In this document: one piece after another, positions 56,690-64,000 of the stretch | Layout: the number at the start of each line of letters is the position of its first letter | How positions within the stretch are numbered: the first letter of the stretch is position 1 | Source of the DNA: Paenibacillus sp. PCH8 | GTDB lineage: Bacteria; Bacillota; Bacilli; Paenibacillales; Paenibacillaceae | DNA: 64,000 nt | Direction: 5' to 3' | Assembly: GCF_002968835.1 (NCBI RefSeq) | Contig: NZ_PKQK01000001.1 | Coordinates: forward strand, 558,001-622,000 | Made by a program: the position numbers and the translations under genes | Notes under the pieces: model-generated | Told to the model about the DNA's origin: nothing | The model's input: only the letters and a program-made list of their open reading frames with translations | Databases searched by the model: none

Positions 56690-57481
56690 ATGCAAAAAAT
56701 AGTGGACCATAAAGAATTTAAGAAGCTAAGCCTCAATTTTAGAAGAAATGCTGGGAATCTCTTAAATTGTGATGATTACGATGAAGCACTCCGACTTTTA
56801 AAATTTTTCTTAGAAGCCATTAACTCTGAACCCTTGATTGCTGATTTTATAACTAAACATAATACTCAATCTTTTGATATTCAAATGATAATCGATGAAC
56901 GTCAAGGAGCATTTGAACTCCCCCTTTCGAAAACTGAAGAAATATCTTTTATTTATCAGTTGCTAACTTACGCCTCTGAACATGCGCAAAATTACATGGT
57001 GCTGTCTTATGGATATTCTTCAAAATACAGTGAAAGCGTACGACGATTCAATCAACACGTTACTAAACGTCTTGTGAACTACATTGGAGATTATTTACAG
57101 GAGTGGGCGATTGATATGGGATATGAACAAAATCCTCAAGCAAAAATTATGATAACCGGAAAAGTTGGTCAGTTGAACTTCACTGAGAACGGTAATATTA
57201 ATGCCATTCAGAACAATAACGGTGAAGATCTACAAAAAGTGACTAAAGAACTTATTGCACTGATTTTTTCTCACCCTAATATATCTGACGAAGATAAAGC
57301 AGACACCGTGGATATTGTGGAAACTGCAGTTGAACAAACTCAATCGGAAAAGCCCAAGTTAGGAATATTAAAAATGGCAGTTGAAAAACTAGCCCATCTC
57401 AAATCAATATCTGATGATGGGACAGCTCTATGGACTAAAGCACAACAAGTCTTAGCCTACATTTCTTTATACCTACCCTAA
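56690..57481 (+). CDS. 263-residue protein coupled to the zinc-ribbon gene
   Basis: Not recognised with certainty. The N-terminal part is helical (RRNAGNLLNCDDYDEALRLLKFFLEAI) and begins like proteins with an abortive-infection-type helical core. In the centre is a beta stretch AKIMITGKVGQLNFTENGNINAIQNNN. Near the end is a helical tail (KPKLGILKMAVEKLAHLKSI) ending with a hydrophobic segment. The last layout (Gly/Asn beta turn region then helices) is seen in several multi-domain defence proteins. ATG 56690 overlaps the zinc-ribbon stop region (TGAG-ATG). A terminator follows (57565-57618). Confidence 0.6.
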   Translation: MQKIVDHKEFKKLSLNFRRNAGNLLNCDDYDEALRLLKFFLEAINSEPLIADFITKHNTQSFDIQMIIDERQGAFELPLSKTEEISFIYQLLTYASEHAQNYMVLSYGYSSKYSESVRRFNQHVTKRLVNYIGDYLQEWAIDMGYEQNPQAKIMITGKVGQLNFTENGNINAIQNNNGEDLQKVTKELIALIFSHPNISDEDKADTVDIVETAVEQTQSEKPKLGILKMAVEKLAHLKSISDDGTALWTKAQQVLAYISLYLP

Positions 57482-57564
57482 TTTTCTATAGGCAGCAATA
57501 TAACTCCAGTATTATTTAATACACCTTTTCTTTTGATTTTCGGTAACTTAATTATATTGAGTAT

Positions 57565-57618
57565 AAAGACGTGAATTGGAATCCTGGTCAATTTGAACGG
57601 CCAACCAGTCACGTCTTT
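57565..57618 (+). terminator. Terminator after the zinc-ribbon pair
   Basis: A 10-bp stem AAAGACGTGA / TCACGTCTTT with extra TTGG/CCAA pairing, then TTTTTACTT. Confidence 0.65.
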
Positions 57619-57630
57619 TTACTTAGACTG

Positions 57631-58630
57631 ATTGTCAAGCCAAGTGCGACAGTTCCTCTGCGAAAGATTCGTGAGAGGTTCTCCAGCCTAAACATTTACG
57701 TGGTCTGTGATTGATTAGATCGAGTGAATGGGCCAGATCTTCATCTTCTACTTGAGCGAAATCGGTACCCTTGGGGTGGAATTCTTGCAATAATCCGTTC
57801 CCATTTTCATTGGAACCACGTTGCAAGGAAGAGTACGGATCGGCAAAATAAACGTGCAACTGATGGGTGTTTTCCACGCTGGTATAACAAGAAGACTCCC
57901 TACCTCGGTCAAGCCTTTAGGGTACTGTGATATGGCTACGCCCAGCACGATTTCCATGGACAATGCCGTACAATCTGGCATGAGGATAGCGGTGTATTGA
58001 CGTGTCTTGCGTTCAATAAGTGTGGCTAGGCATCCTTTACTTTTCCCACGACCAGATACGAGCGAATCCAGCTCCCAGTGCCCAAACGTTTCACGAGAAC
58101 GAACTTCTTTCGGGCGATCTGAAATGATTCGGCCAATGGTGAATTTCCCCCGTGTTTCTGTAGGGTTCCGATGTTTACCTTTGTGCCGAAGAACCTGTAA
58201 TTCACCTCGAACCAGTCGTCCCTCGTAGAGCCAGCGGTAAATGGTTTTGAAGGAACCGTAGGCAGGCCATCGGTGCGGAAACGTTCGCTAATTTGTTCAG
58301 GAGACCATGTCGCCTGAAGTTTTTCCTCTAACGTAGCAGCGAGTCTAATGGACCATTTTCCAAGTGGACGGGAAATTTTACGGCGTTTCTGTTACCCACG
58401 ATGAGCTTGTTCTCCTTGATAGGGTTTAGATATACCAGCACGCTCCAATTCACGACGAATCGTTGCTAGATGCCTCCCCAGTTCTTTTGCAATGGCTCGT
58501 GAACTTTTGCCTTGCTGATGTAGGATTTCTAGCTTGCTGCGTTCGATTATACTAAGAAGTAAGTAGCTCATAGTGGAACTCCTTGTATGAATGTGGTGTA
58601 GGAACCTTCATTCTACACGAATCCGGCCAT
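57631..58630 (-). mobile_element. IS30-family insertion sequence, decayed
   Basis: The element is about 1 kb. The end ATGGCCGGATTCGTGTAG (58613-58630) is shared with the fragment at 31355. The transposase starts at 58571 (IERSKLEILHQQGKSSRAIAKELGRHLATIRRELER) and runs to 57641 (LINHRPRKCLGWRTSHESFAEELSHLA), with several frameshifts and stops between. Inside is the IS30-type DDE core in pieces. It is immobile. It lies between the defence cargo and the proposed right end. Confidence 0.8.
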
Positions 58631-58691
58631 GGGCCATTATTTATTTATTTCCAGTCGGTGTCGCACTTCATATTACAATCCGTCTTATAAA

Positions 58692-58730
58692 AAAACGACC
58701 TTTTCTCAGCATTAGAGAAAAAGTCGTTTT
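58692..58730. terminator. Terminator inside the right end region
   Basis: A 16-bp stem AAAACGACCTTTTCTC / GAGAAAAAGTCGTTTT with one mismatch, and T/A runs on both sides. Confidence 0.7.
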
Positions 58731-58814
58731 TTCAATTCCATTTAAACTGTGGACTAAACAAGTAGTAAATTTTAAGTTCATCACTAAAATGCATATAGAT
58801 GAATAAATATACAA

Positions 58815-58879
58815 ATTCCACTAATTATGAAAAAGTTGTCTCATCAATTCTGAAAATAGTCCCACTAATTATGACAACA
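58815..58879 (-). repeat. Right end of the Tn7-like element: three tandem ~22-bp sites
   Basis: Three sites share the plus-strand pattern CAyyAATTnTGAmAA: TCCACTAATTATGAAAA (from 58817), CTCATCAATTCTGAAAA (from 58840) and CCCACTAATTATGACAA (from 58861). They are spaced 21-23 bp apart, as TnsB sites are in Tn7. A weaker one (ATCACTAAAATG) is at 58780. The outer end reads TGTTGTCATAATTAG inward from 58879, beginning with the TGT expected of this class. Confidence 0.6.
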
Positions 58880-58884
58880 CACAA
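58880..58884 (+). repeat. Candidate target-site duplication, right (CACAA)
   Basis: It matches 33393-33397. It lies 17 bp beyond the stop codon of the adjacent ABC permease gene. Confidence 0.45.
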
Positions 58885-58901
58885 CACCTACAATATCTCT
58901 A

Positions 58902-60209
58902 TTAGATCTTGTACGCCTTCATGGCCTTAAATAACTCTTTAAAGGTTGGACGTTTACCGTACATCAACACACCTGTGCGATAGATTTTGGCTGCGAGCCA
59001 GCCGAAGATCATAATAGATGCGATAAGAATCGCAAGGGAAGTCAGAATCTCCCATGTTGGCGCAACGCCTGCGCCGATCCGTACCAGAATCGCTGTTGGC
59101 GACGTGAACGGAATGAAGCTTGCGATTTTCAACAACAGAATGTTCGGCGTGGCAATACTGAAGATCGCAATATAGAAAGAGACGAGCGACAGCATCGTGA
59201 TTGGAAGAACAGCCTGACCGAGCTCTTCAGTACGACTTACCATGGAACCAATGGCAGCGAACATTACGGCATATAAGAAGTAACCCAAAATGTAGAATAT
59301 GAGTCCGTATACAATAACCGCAACATTCACATCACTCACATTCATATTAAAATCACCTAGTACTGCACGGTTATGTGGCAACAAGATGTTTCCGGCAACC
59401 ACTGCTCCAAAGATGCCGATCTGCAGCATACCCACCATGAAGATACCGATGATTTTACCAAACATCTGACTGAGCGGAGACACACTCGTAATGAGAATCT
59501 CCATAATACGCGAGCTCTTCTCAGCTGTGATCTCGGAGGCAATCATGTTACCTGTCATCATGGTCGAGGTGAACAACAAGATAATTAGCAGATACACTAC
59601 AATGTAGTTAATAGGGCTCATACCACTCTCTGACTCAGAACCCGCTCCACCTTCATCTGTGCTCAGGCTTTGCTCGGTGAGCTTCACCGGCGTTGTGATC
59701 AGTTCCTTCTGTTCTGCCGTGAGTACACCCTTCACAACCACATCCAGCTTCACACTTTGCAAAGCAGCTTCAATCGATGTAATGATCTGAGGTGAAACCT
59801 CTTCCGTTGAATAGAGAATCGGCTGCGGGAACTCCTGCCCGGCAACAGCTTCAAACTTCAGATAGCCATCGGTAAGTCCAGCTTCGGCATCTGCCTTTAA
59901 ACTAGCCTCGTCTTTGTCACCACTGGTAATGAATCGATATGCCTGATCTCCTTGAGCTGAAGAGAATCTCTCCAGTTTATCAGAAACTTCCGGCTGCCCT
60001 GTACTCAACAAACCAATATTTACAGGATTACTGCTTGAAGCTCCACCACCAATGGAACCACCATTGAATAAGGTAATGAAATATGGAACATTAAGCCCGA
60101 TCGAAATTAAAAGTGCAAGTACAATGGTTGTCACCATGAATGATTTCGTTTTAACCTTGTTTTTGAAAGTAAATCCCGTAATTGTCCCCATTTTATTCAT
60201 TCGACTCAC
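58902..60209 (-). CDS. ABC-2 type permease, NatB-like
   Basis: The 435-residue membrane protein has one N-terminal helix (about 20-45), a large extracellular domain (to about 215), then five or six helices (YLLIILLFTSTMMTGNMIASEITAEKSSRIMEIL is the family hallmark). NatB-like proteins form an exporter with the NatA ATPase. The GTG start (60209) overlaps the ATPase gene; ATG 60200 is an alternative. The 3' end of the gene lies about 20 bp from the right end of the Tn7-like element, so its last codons may be the attachment site. Confidence 0.9.
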   Translation of the reverse strand: MSRMNKMGTITGFTFKNKVKTKSFMVTTIVLALLISIGLNVPYFITLFNGGSIGGGASSSNPVNIGLLSTGQPEVSDKLERFSSAQGDQAYRFITSGDKDEASLKADAEAGLTDGYLKFEAVAGQEFPQPILYSTEEVSPQIITSIEAALQSVKLDVVVKGVLTAEQKELITTPVKLTEQSLSTDEGGAGSESESGMSPINYIVVYLLIILLFTSTMMTGNMIASEITAEKSSRIMEILITSVSPLSQMFGKIIGIFMVGMLQIGIFGAVVAGNILLPHNRAVLGDFNMNVSDVNVAVIVYGLIFYILGYFLYAVMFAAIGSMVSRTEELGQAVLPITMLSLVSFYIAIFSIATPNILLLKIASFIPFTSPTAILVRIGAGVAPTWEILTSLAILIASIMIFGWLAAKIYRTGVLMYGKRPTFKELFKAMKAYKI

Positions 60210-61098
60210 CTACCTCACGAATAAAGATTTGGTTAAGCGTTGGTTCCTTGATCTCAAAGTGTTCTACCGTCGTCTGGGCCATCGCTGTTCTAAGAATCTC
60301 CTGAGCGACTTCCACCTGACCAATATGTATCAGGTATCCACGCTCATTCCGCTCGACTTTCTTCACACCAGGCAACTGTTCCAGTCCTTCCACACTTCCA
60401 ATCGTACCCAGATATACTTGCTCACGCGGGTAACGACTCTTGATCTCCTTGATCTCCCCTTGCACTACGGTATTGGAGCTATGCAGAATGGTGATCTGAC
60501 GGCATAATTCCTCAACATGCTCCATCCGGTGTGTGGAGAACAGGATCGCTGTTCCTTCATCACGCAATTCCTTGACGATAGATTTGAGTATTTCAACGTT
60601 CACAGGATCAAGTCCACTGAACGCCTCATCCAATATAAGAATCTGCGGTCTGTGCACCACGGCAGCGATAAATCCCATTTTTTGCTGATTTCCTTTGGAT
60701 AGCTCCTCAATCTTCTTATCGTAATACTCGGGTACTTCAAAACGGTTCAACCAGTACTTGAGGCTCTGATCCGCGTCCTTACCGTTCATGCCGCGTAGCC
60801 GAGCCAGGTAATTAATCTGTTCACTAACCTTCACCTTCGGATACAATCCACGTTCTTCCGGAAGATAACCCATAATCTGTTGTAACTCCGCGTTGTAGGG
60901 CTTACCATTGTATAGGATGTTGCCCTCATCGGGGTGAATCAGTCCGAGCACCATACGCATCGTCGTTGTTTTACCCGCACCATTGGCTCCGAGTAGTCCG
61001 TAAATCTCCCCTTCTTGTACATTGAGCGTAACTCCATTAACGGCTGTTTTGTCTGCATATTGCTTGACGATTTGCTTCAATTCCAATCGGTTCATCAT
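60193..61098 (-). CDS. ABC transporter ATPase, NatA-like
   Basis: 301 residues from ATG 61098 (GGGAG 7 nt ahead); the longer frame from 61125 has no site. Walker A GLLGANGAGKTTTMRM, Q-loop GYLPEERGLYPKVKV, signature LSKGNQQKMGF, Walker B ILILDEAFSGLDPVN and H-loop STHRME are present. A C-terminal extension (DUF4162-type, about 215-300) follows. It powers the NatB-like permease, whose start overlaps its end. The substrate is not deducible. Confidence 0.92.
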   Translation of the reverse strand: MMNRLELKQIVKQYADKTAVNGVTLNVQEGEIYGLLGANGAGKTTTMRMVLGLIHPDEGNILYNGKPYNAELQQIMGYLPEERGLYPKVKVSEQINYLARLRGMNGKDADQSLKYWLNRFEVPEYYDKKIEELSKGNQQKMGFIAAVVHRPQILILDEAFSGLDPVNVEILKSIVKELRDEGTAILFSTHRMEHVEELCRQITILHSSNTVVQGEIKEIKSRYPREQVYLGTIGSVEGLEQLPGVKKVERNERGYLIHIGQVEVAQEILRTAMAQTTVEHFEIKEPTLNQIFIREVGESNE

Positions 61099-61115
61099 TG
61101 ATCTTCTCCCTTCGG

Positions 61116-62012
61116 TTATCTCCATTGTACGGGTGTATACCCGGCAATCCAGTATGTCAGCACTTCATCCAATTCCAAGTTGCGGATTCTCAACACCCGG
61201 CTACCTGCCAGCTCCAGCCTTTCCTGCGCTTCACTGACCCGGGTTGTTATCACACGAATTAGACCATTCTCTTCCATATGTGATTCGACAATGCCCGGAA
61301 TACTCTCTGGCCTTAAATCTCCTTCATACCAGACTTCTTTCCACTGATCGAGCACGATATCTTTCTCAGCCATTCCCAGCGACTGACCACGATGCATCAA
61401 TACGATGTAATCCGCAAGTCTTTTGACTTCATCCGCAATATGCGTTGCAATTAGAATCGTGGTATCTCCTCCTGCCATAAAGCTTCGGAACTGTTCGACC
61501 ATGACCTTCCAGGCAAAGGGGTCCAGACCGGATGAAGGCTCATCCAAAAGCAATAGTCTTGGGCGAGCTGCGAGTGCGGCGGCAATCTCGAACTTTCGCC
61601 GTTCTCCCTTGGACATCTTGGTCAGCTTCACATCCCTCGGTACATCCATCTCATTCATGAGCCGATCGAACAGCTCCGTATCCCAGAGCGGATACCAGTA
61701 AGACCGAAAATCGGCTGCTTCCTGTGCAGTAATCTGGTTCTCTTCTAACCCGCTGTTGTCTGCCACAAAACCGATCTGCTGCCTCAATTCTATGGGGAGT
61801 GGTCCATCATGCTCCTTCCCGAACCATATAATCTGGCCACTATCGGGCAGCACCACTTGTTGCAGCATGTTAAGAAGTGTACTTTTGCCTGAACCGTTAT
61901 GTCCCAAGATAGCAACGACATATCCTTCCGGAATGGTCAGATCAATAGGACCAATAACTCTGCGCTTTCGCATTTTGGATACGCCATTCAACTGAACTGC
62001 TATGGGTTCCAT
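61116..62012 (-). CDS. ABC transporter ATPase, YtrB-like
   Basis: The 298-residue protein has Walker A AILGHNGSGKSTLLNML, signature KMSKGERRKFEIA, Walker B LLLLDEPSSGLDPFAW and H-loop ATHIADEV. It is preceded by 15 bp by a GntR gene of the YtrA type and followed by the NatA-like gene. In B. subtilis the YtrA operon has the same start (GntR, ABC ATPase) and responds to cell-envelope antibiotics. The pairing with which permease is unclear, as the operon holds two ATPases and two membrane proteins. Confidence 0.9.
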   Translation of the reverse strand: MEPIAVQLNGVSKMRKRRVIGPIDLTIPEGYVVAILGHNGSGKSTLLNMLQQVVLPDSGQIIWFGKEHDGPLPIELRQQIGFVADNSGLEENQITAQEAADFRSYWYPLWDTELFDRLMNEMDVPRDVKLTKMSKGERRKFEIAAALAARPRLLLLDEPSSGLDPFAWKVMVEQFRSFMAGGDTTILIATHIADEVKRLADYIVLMHRGQSLGMAEKDIVLDQWKEVWYEGDLRPESIPGIVESHMEENGLIRVITTRVSEAQERLELAGSRVLRIRNLELDEVLTYWIAGYTPVQWR

Positions 62013-62027
62013 GTGTGAATCACTCCC

Positions 62028-62426
62028 TTACTTCGAGTAAACAGCCTTCAGGGCTTCCCAAAACAGACTCTCCATCTCTTCTTCTGTGCACCCTACCGCT
62101 TTAGCCGACTGAACCGCTGTCAGCATTGCTTCTCGCGCAGCCTTTAATCTATAATTTTCTCTGTCCCCTGCTTCGACCTGGGCCACAAATGTACCTGTCC
62201 CCTGCTTCGTACGAAGCAGACCTTCATTCTCCAGATCCTGATAGACCCGTCTAACCGTTATAACACTGCAATTCAGTGATCCGGCGAATTCACGAATGGA
62301 CGGCAAATGTGTTCCCTCCCCCAATTGACCTGTAATAATTAAAGATCTTAACTGATTTTCAATTTGGTGGTATAAAGGTTCAGCGCTATTTTCATTAATT
62401 TGAATGGGTATTTTCACATCTTGCAC
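62028..62426 (-). CDS. GntR-family regulator, YtrA subfamily
   Basis: The 132-residue protein has the winged HTH (PLYHQIENQLRSLIITGQLGEGTHLPSIREFAGSLNCSVITVRRVYQDLENEGLL, about 18-75) and only a short helical C-terminus for dimerisation, the YtrA plan. It starts with GTG 62426 (GGAGGG ahead). It is the likely repressor of its own operon. The palindrome at 63276-63293 ahead of the operon is a candidate operator. Confidence 0.9.
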   Translation of the reverse strand: MQDVKIPIQINENSAEPLYHQIENQLRSLIITGQLGEGTHLPSIREFAGSLNCSVITVRRVYQDLENEGLLRTKQGTGTFVAQVEAGDRENYRLKAAREAMLTAVQSAKAVGCTEEEMESLFWEALKAVYSK

Positions 62427-62509
62427 CTCGCCCTCCGGTACACTCCAGTCTGTTACCTGACCGCGCCGGTTTCATCCTGTATTCGTACATAAGCTCACAT
62501 CTCATCCAT

Positions 62510-63229
62510 TTAACTCAGATCTCGGTGAACCAGCTTCTTCAGCGTTAAGCGACTAAACAGCCATAATCCCGCTACGCCAGCCACCAGAGCAATCCACATG
62601 AGCGGGGAAAGCAGTCCCCATGACTTACTCGTATCAATCACAATCGAGAACCCGTAACGGCCTGACAGTCGAATCACTAAGGATATTACAATCGCGAAAG
62701 GGATAAAAAGAGTACTGAGCAGCAAGTATTTCTTACCACTGTGCAGAAACTCTCCATAAATATACAATCCTGTTACCACAAGTCCATAACCTGTACAGGT
62801 CAGGCTAAAGGCCAGATATTGATCCCATCGGAATCCTTCGGAATGAAGTGCGGCCATGTATAATGATCCGTAGAAAAAGATTCCATTGTATGCAAATGCC
62901 ATCAGAGATTGCTGAAGCCTGGACCACATCACCGTCTGTTCAGGGATGGGAATTCTGCGATAATAGGCCAGCATCTGCGTATAGGAATCCTCCTGTATGT
63001 AACGGAAGGAGCGTTTGCAGAACATGAATCCCTGAAACGGCACCATGATCAAAAAGAAGGCATCCACCACAGGATTAATGAAATCTGTCTGTTGCTGTCC
63101 TATTAACATCACACCGCTCATGCCGCCAGTGTATATCATGAATAGTGCAGACCATAACCATTGGAGCTTATTCTTATTCATCTCACTGCGGGTCAACCAC
63201 CATGCCTGCTTCCATTCGTTCATATGCAT
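62510..63229 (-). CDS. Membrane protein, ABC-2-permease-like
   Basis: The 239-residue protein has six membrane segments (KNKLQWLWSALFMIYTGGMSG, AFFLIMVPFQGFMFC, LAFSLTCTGYGLVVTGLYIYGEF, LLSTLFIPFAIVISLVIRL, LLSPLMWIALVAGVAGLWLF). The C-terminus is basic. It is the first gene of the operon, 83 bp ahead of the GntR gene, and may be the permease partner of the YtrB-like ATPase. Confidence 0.8.
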   Translation of the reverse strand: MHMNEWKQAWWLTRSEMNKNKLQWLWSALFMIYTGGMSGVMLIGQQQTDFINPVVDAFFLIMVPFQGFMFCKRSFRYIQEDSYTQMLAYYRRIPIPEQTVMWSRLQQSLMAFAYNGIFFYGSLYMAALHSEGFRWDQYLAFSLTCTGYGLVVTGLYIYGEFLHSGKKYLLLSTLFIPFAIVISLVIRLSGRYGFSIVIDTSKSWGLLSPLMWIALVAGVAGLWLFSRLTLKKLVHRDLS

Positions 63230-63275
63230 GCCTGCCTTTCACCTGTCATTCACTCATGCCGCTCACTGTGATTAC

Positions 63276-63293
63276 TGTATATATCAATATACA
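63276..63293. promoter_or_regulatory. Palindrome TGTATAT-ATCA-ATATACA, candidate GntR operator
   Basis: A perfect 7-bp inverted repeat lies in the gap between the ABC operon and the divergent small-protein gene. GntR/YtrA proteins bind such AT-rich palindromes; the assignment is by position. Confidence 0.5.
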
Positions 63294-63423
63294 CAGTATA
63301 CAGACCCAATTCTCATCCCGTCAACCCCTAATTTTCCTGAATCAGGAAAACAGAATAGGATACCATTCAAATCTACGATAAAATAAACTACAGTACTGAT
63401 TCAAAGGAAGGAACGTTGCAGAT

Positions 63424-63753
63424 ATGGATTGGCTGGTCGAAATCGGATTTGTGCTCCTTTTTCTCATTGTCGTCATCTGGTTGATCCTTCGGGATGAACC
63501 TCATCGTCATTCCTCTAAAAAGGGCAGACACCGCATGCGACGTAACAACGGTTATACTGATTCTGCTTCGGGATATCCGGTCATTACAGGAGATGGCTCC
63601 TATGATCGACATTCCAGGCACACAACGGATCACAAACATCATGATTTGGATTCATCATCAGGCACACATTCTCATCATAATAGTGATCATGGTAACAGCA
63701 GCGACAGTGGTGGGGATAGTGGTGGTGGAGACAGTGGAGGTGGCGGGGATTAG
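63424..63753 (+). CDS. Small membrane-anchored His/Gly-rich protein
   Basis: The 109-residue protein has one N-terminal membrane helix (WLVEIGFVLLFLIVVIWLIL) and a long hydrophilic tail. The tail is basic first (SSKKGRHRMRRN), then His/Asp/Ser-rich (about 12 His in 35 residues, possible metal binding), then ends in Gly/Ser/Asp repeats (GGDSGGGDSGGGGD). AAGGAAGG stands before it. The family is not known. The Gly-rich end resembles other small Bacillales surface proteins. A strong terminator follows. Confidence 0.7.
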   Translation: MDWLVEIGFVLLFLIVVIWLILRDEPHRHSSKKGRHRMRRNNGYTDSASGYPVITGDGSYDRHSRHTTDHKHHDLDSSSGTHSHHNSDHGNSSDSGGDSGGGDSGGGGD

Positions 63754-63784
63754 ACGATTACATAAAATTCCCCAATCACAAAAG

Positions 63785-63831
63785 AAGAGCTGTACCCGTT
63801 ATTGTGTAAACACAATTCGGGTACAGCTCTT
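63785..63831. terminator. Strong terminator, probably bidirectional
   Basis: A 14-bp perfect stem AAGAGCTGTACCCG / CGGGTACAGCTCTT encloses a second small stem (ATTGTGT / ACACAAT). It lies between convergent genes. Confidence 0.85.
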
Positions 63832-63871
63832 TGCCGTTCTCTAGCACCTGTTAGAAGAAGAGGCTTTGCGA

Positions 63872-64000
63872 TTAAACGAGGTTATAGCCATTAGGCAAAC
63901 TGCGGTTGGTGCGGATCGCACGAATCTCGGCCAGAGTCAGCCGTTCATTCGTGGAGATCAGGGATTCCACGTCATTGCCACGAATCAGATCATCCAAATC
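63872..64000 (-). CDS. 3' end of a gene running out of the window
   Basis: The last 42 codons (DLDDLIRGNDVESLISTNERLTLAEIRAI, ending NGYNLV) are open to the right edge and end with TAA. The codon use is like the ABC operon. The family is not recognised from this fragment. Confidence 0.65.
   Translation of the reverse strand, partial: DLDDLIRGNDVESLISTNERLTLAEIRAIRTNRSLPNGYNLV

Larger units (their letters stand above)
33398..58879. mobile_element. Tn7-like transposon carrying a defence island
   Basis: About 25.5 kb. The core is TnsC (33689), TnsB (34717), TnsA (36820), TniQ (37517), a second TniQ (39157) and a DGQHR protein (40917), all on the minus strand. The cargo runs to about 57.5 kb and includes Gabija-like, OLD-type and ABC-three-component-like genes. 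The right end shows three tandem ~22-bp sites. The left end has one related site in inverted orientation directly at the point where the HAD remnant stops. CACAA flanks both. The two dispersed repeat families common in 3-27.5 kb are absent inside. The transposase core is certain; the exact ends are a proposal. Confidence 0.75.

Noticed and set aside
57724-58228. Plus-strand frames in the IS30 copy
   Set aside because: They are antisense to the decayed transposase and have no family resemblance.

Overview
The window looks like a Bacillales chromosome, most likely Paenibacillus or a close relative. The reasons are a spore-surface collagen-like protein with a BclA-type C-terminus, a YjcZ-type small sporulation protein, an RsbQ-like hydrolase, a PAS sporulation-type histidine kinase, an YtrA-type GntR/ABC operon, and generally low G+C. 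No rRNA, tRNA or CRISPR array was seen. Species cannot be fixed from the sequence alone.

Positions 1-33.4 kb are an accessory stretch with much decay. Intact genes are separated by long gene-poor gaps that hold gene remnants (monooxygenase, azoreductase, methionine aminopeptidase, SDR, GlsB-like, RCC1-like, SorC-like, HAD, IS30) and two families of dispersed repeats. Live-looking modules are: TetR regulator; RsbQ plus PAS; PAS histidine kinase; collagen-like spore protein; an APH-type phosphotransferase; an ABC-F / MFS drug-resistance pair with a promoter, leader peptide and terminator in front; a LysR-controlled EamA exporter with a YbaK-type deacylase; a 1.6-kilo-residue RHS toxin with its immunity gene; and small secreted or membrane proteins.

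Positions 33.4-58.9 kb are best read as one Tn7-like transposon. Its core is TnsC, TnsB, TnsA and two different TniQ/TnsD-family proteins, plus a DGQHR (DndB-like) protein and a divergent XRE regulator with a perfect 13-bp inverted repeat across its start codon. The cargo is a defence island: a Gabija-like GajA/GajB pair (GajA frameshifted), a separate OLD-type ATPase/TOPRIM nuclease followed by a 59-residue CxxC protein, a four-gene ABC-three-component-like operon, and a zinc-ribbon plus 263-residue gene pair. A second copy of the CxxC protein sits behind a membrane protein 7 kb away. Candidate ends carry three tandem ~22-bp sites on the right, a matching site on the left, and the same 5-bp direct repeat CACAA outside each end. 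The right end lies about 20 bp past the stop codon of an ABC permease, the classical position for a TnsD-type attachment site. A decayed IS30 copy sits just inside the right end.

Positions 58.9-64 kb are ordinary, higher-G+C chromosome: a GntR (YtrA-type) regulator with two ABC ATPases and two membrane proteins in one operon, then a small His/Gly-rich membrane protein and the 3' end of another gene.

Several genes are broken by single-base indels, some in homopolymer runs (the deacylase, RHS toxin and GajA). These may be real mutations or assembly errors, and reads would decide.
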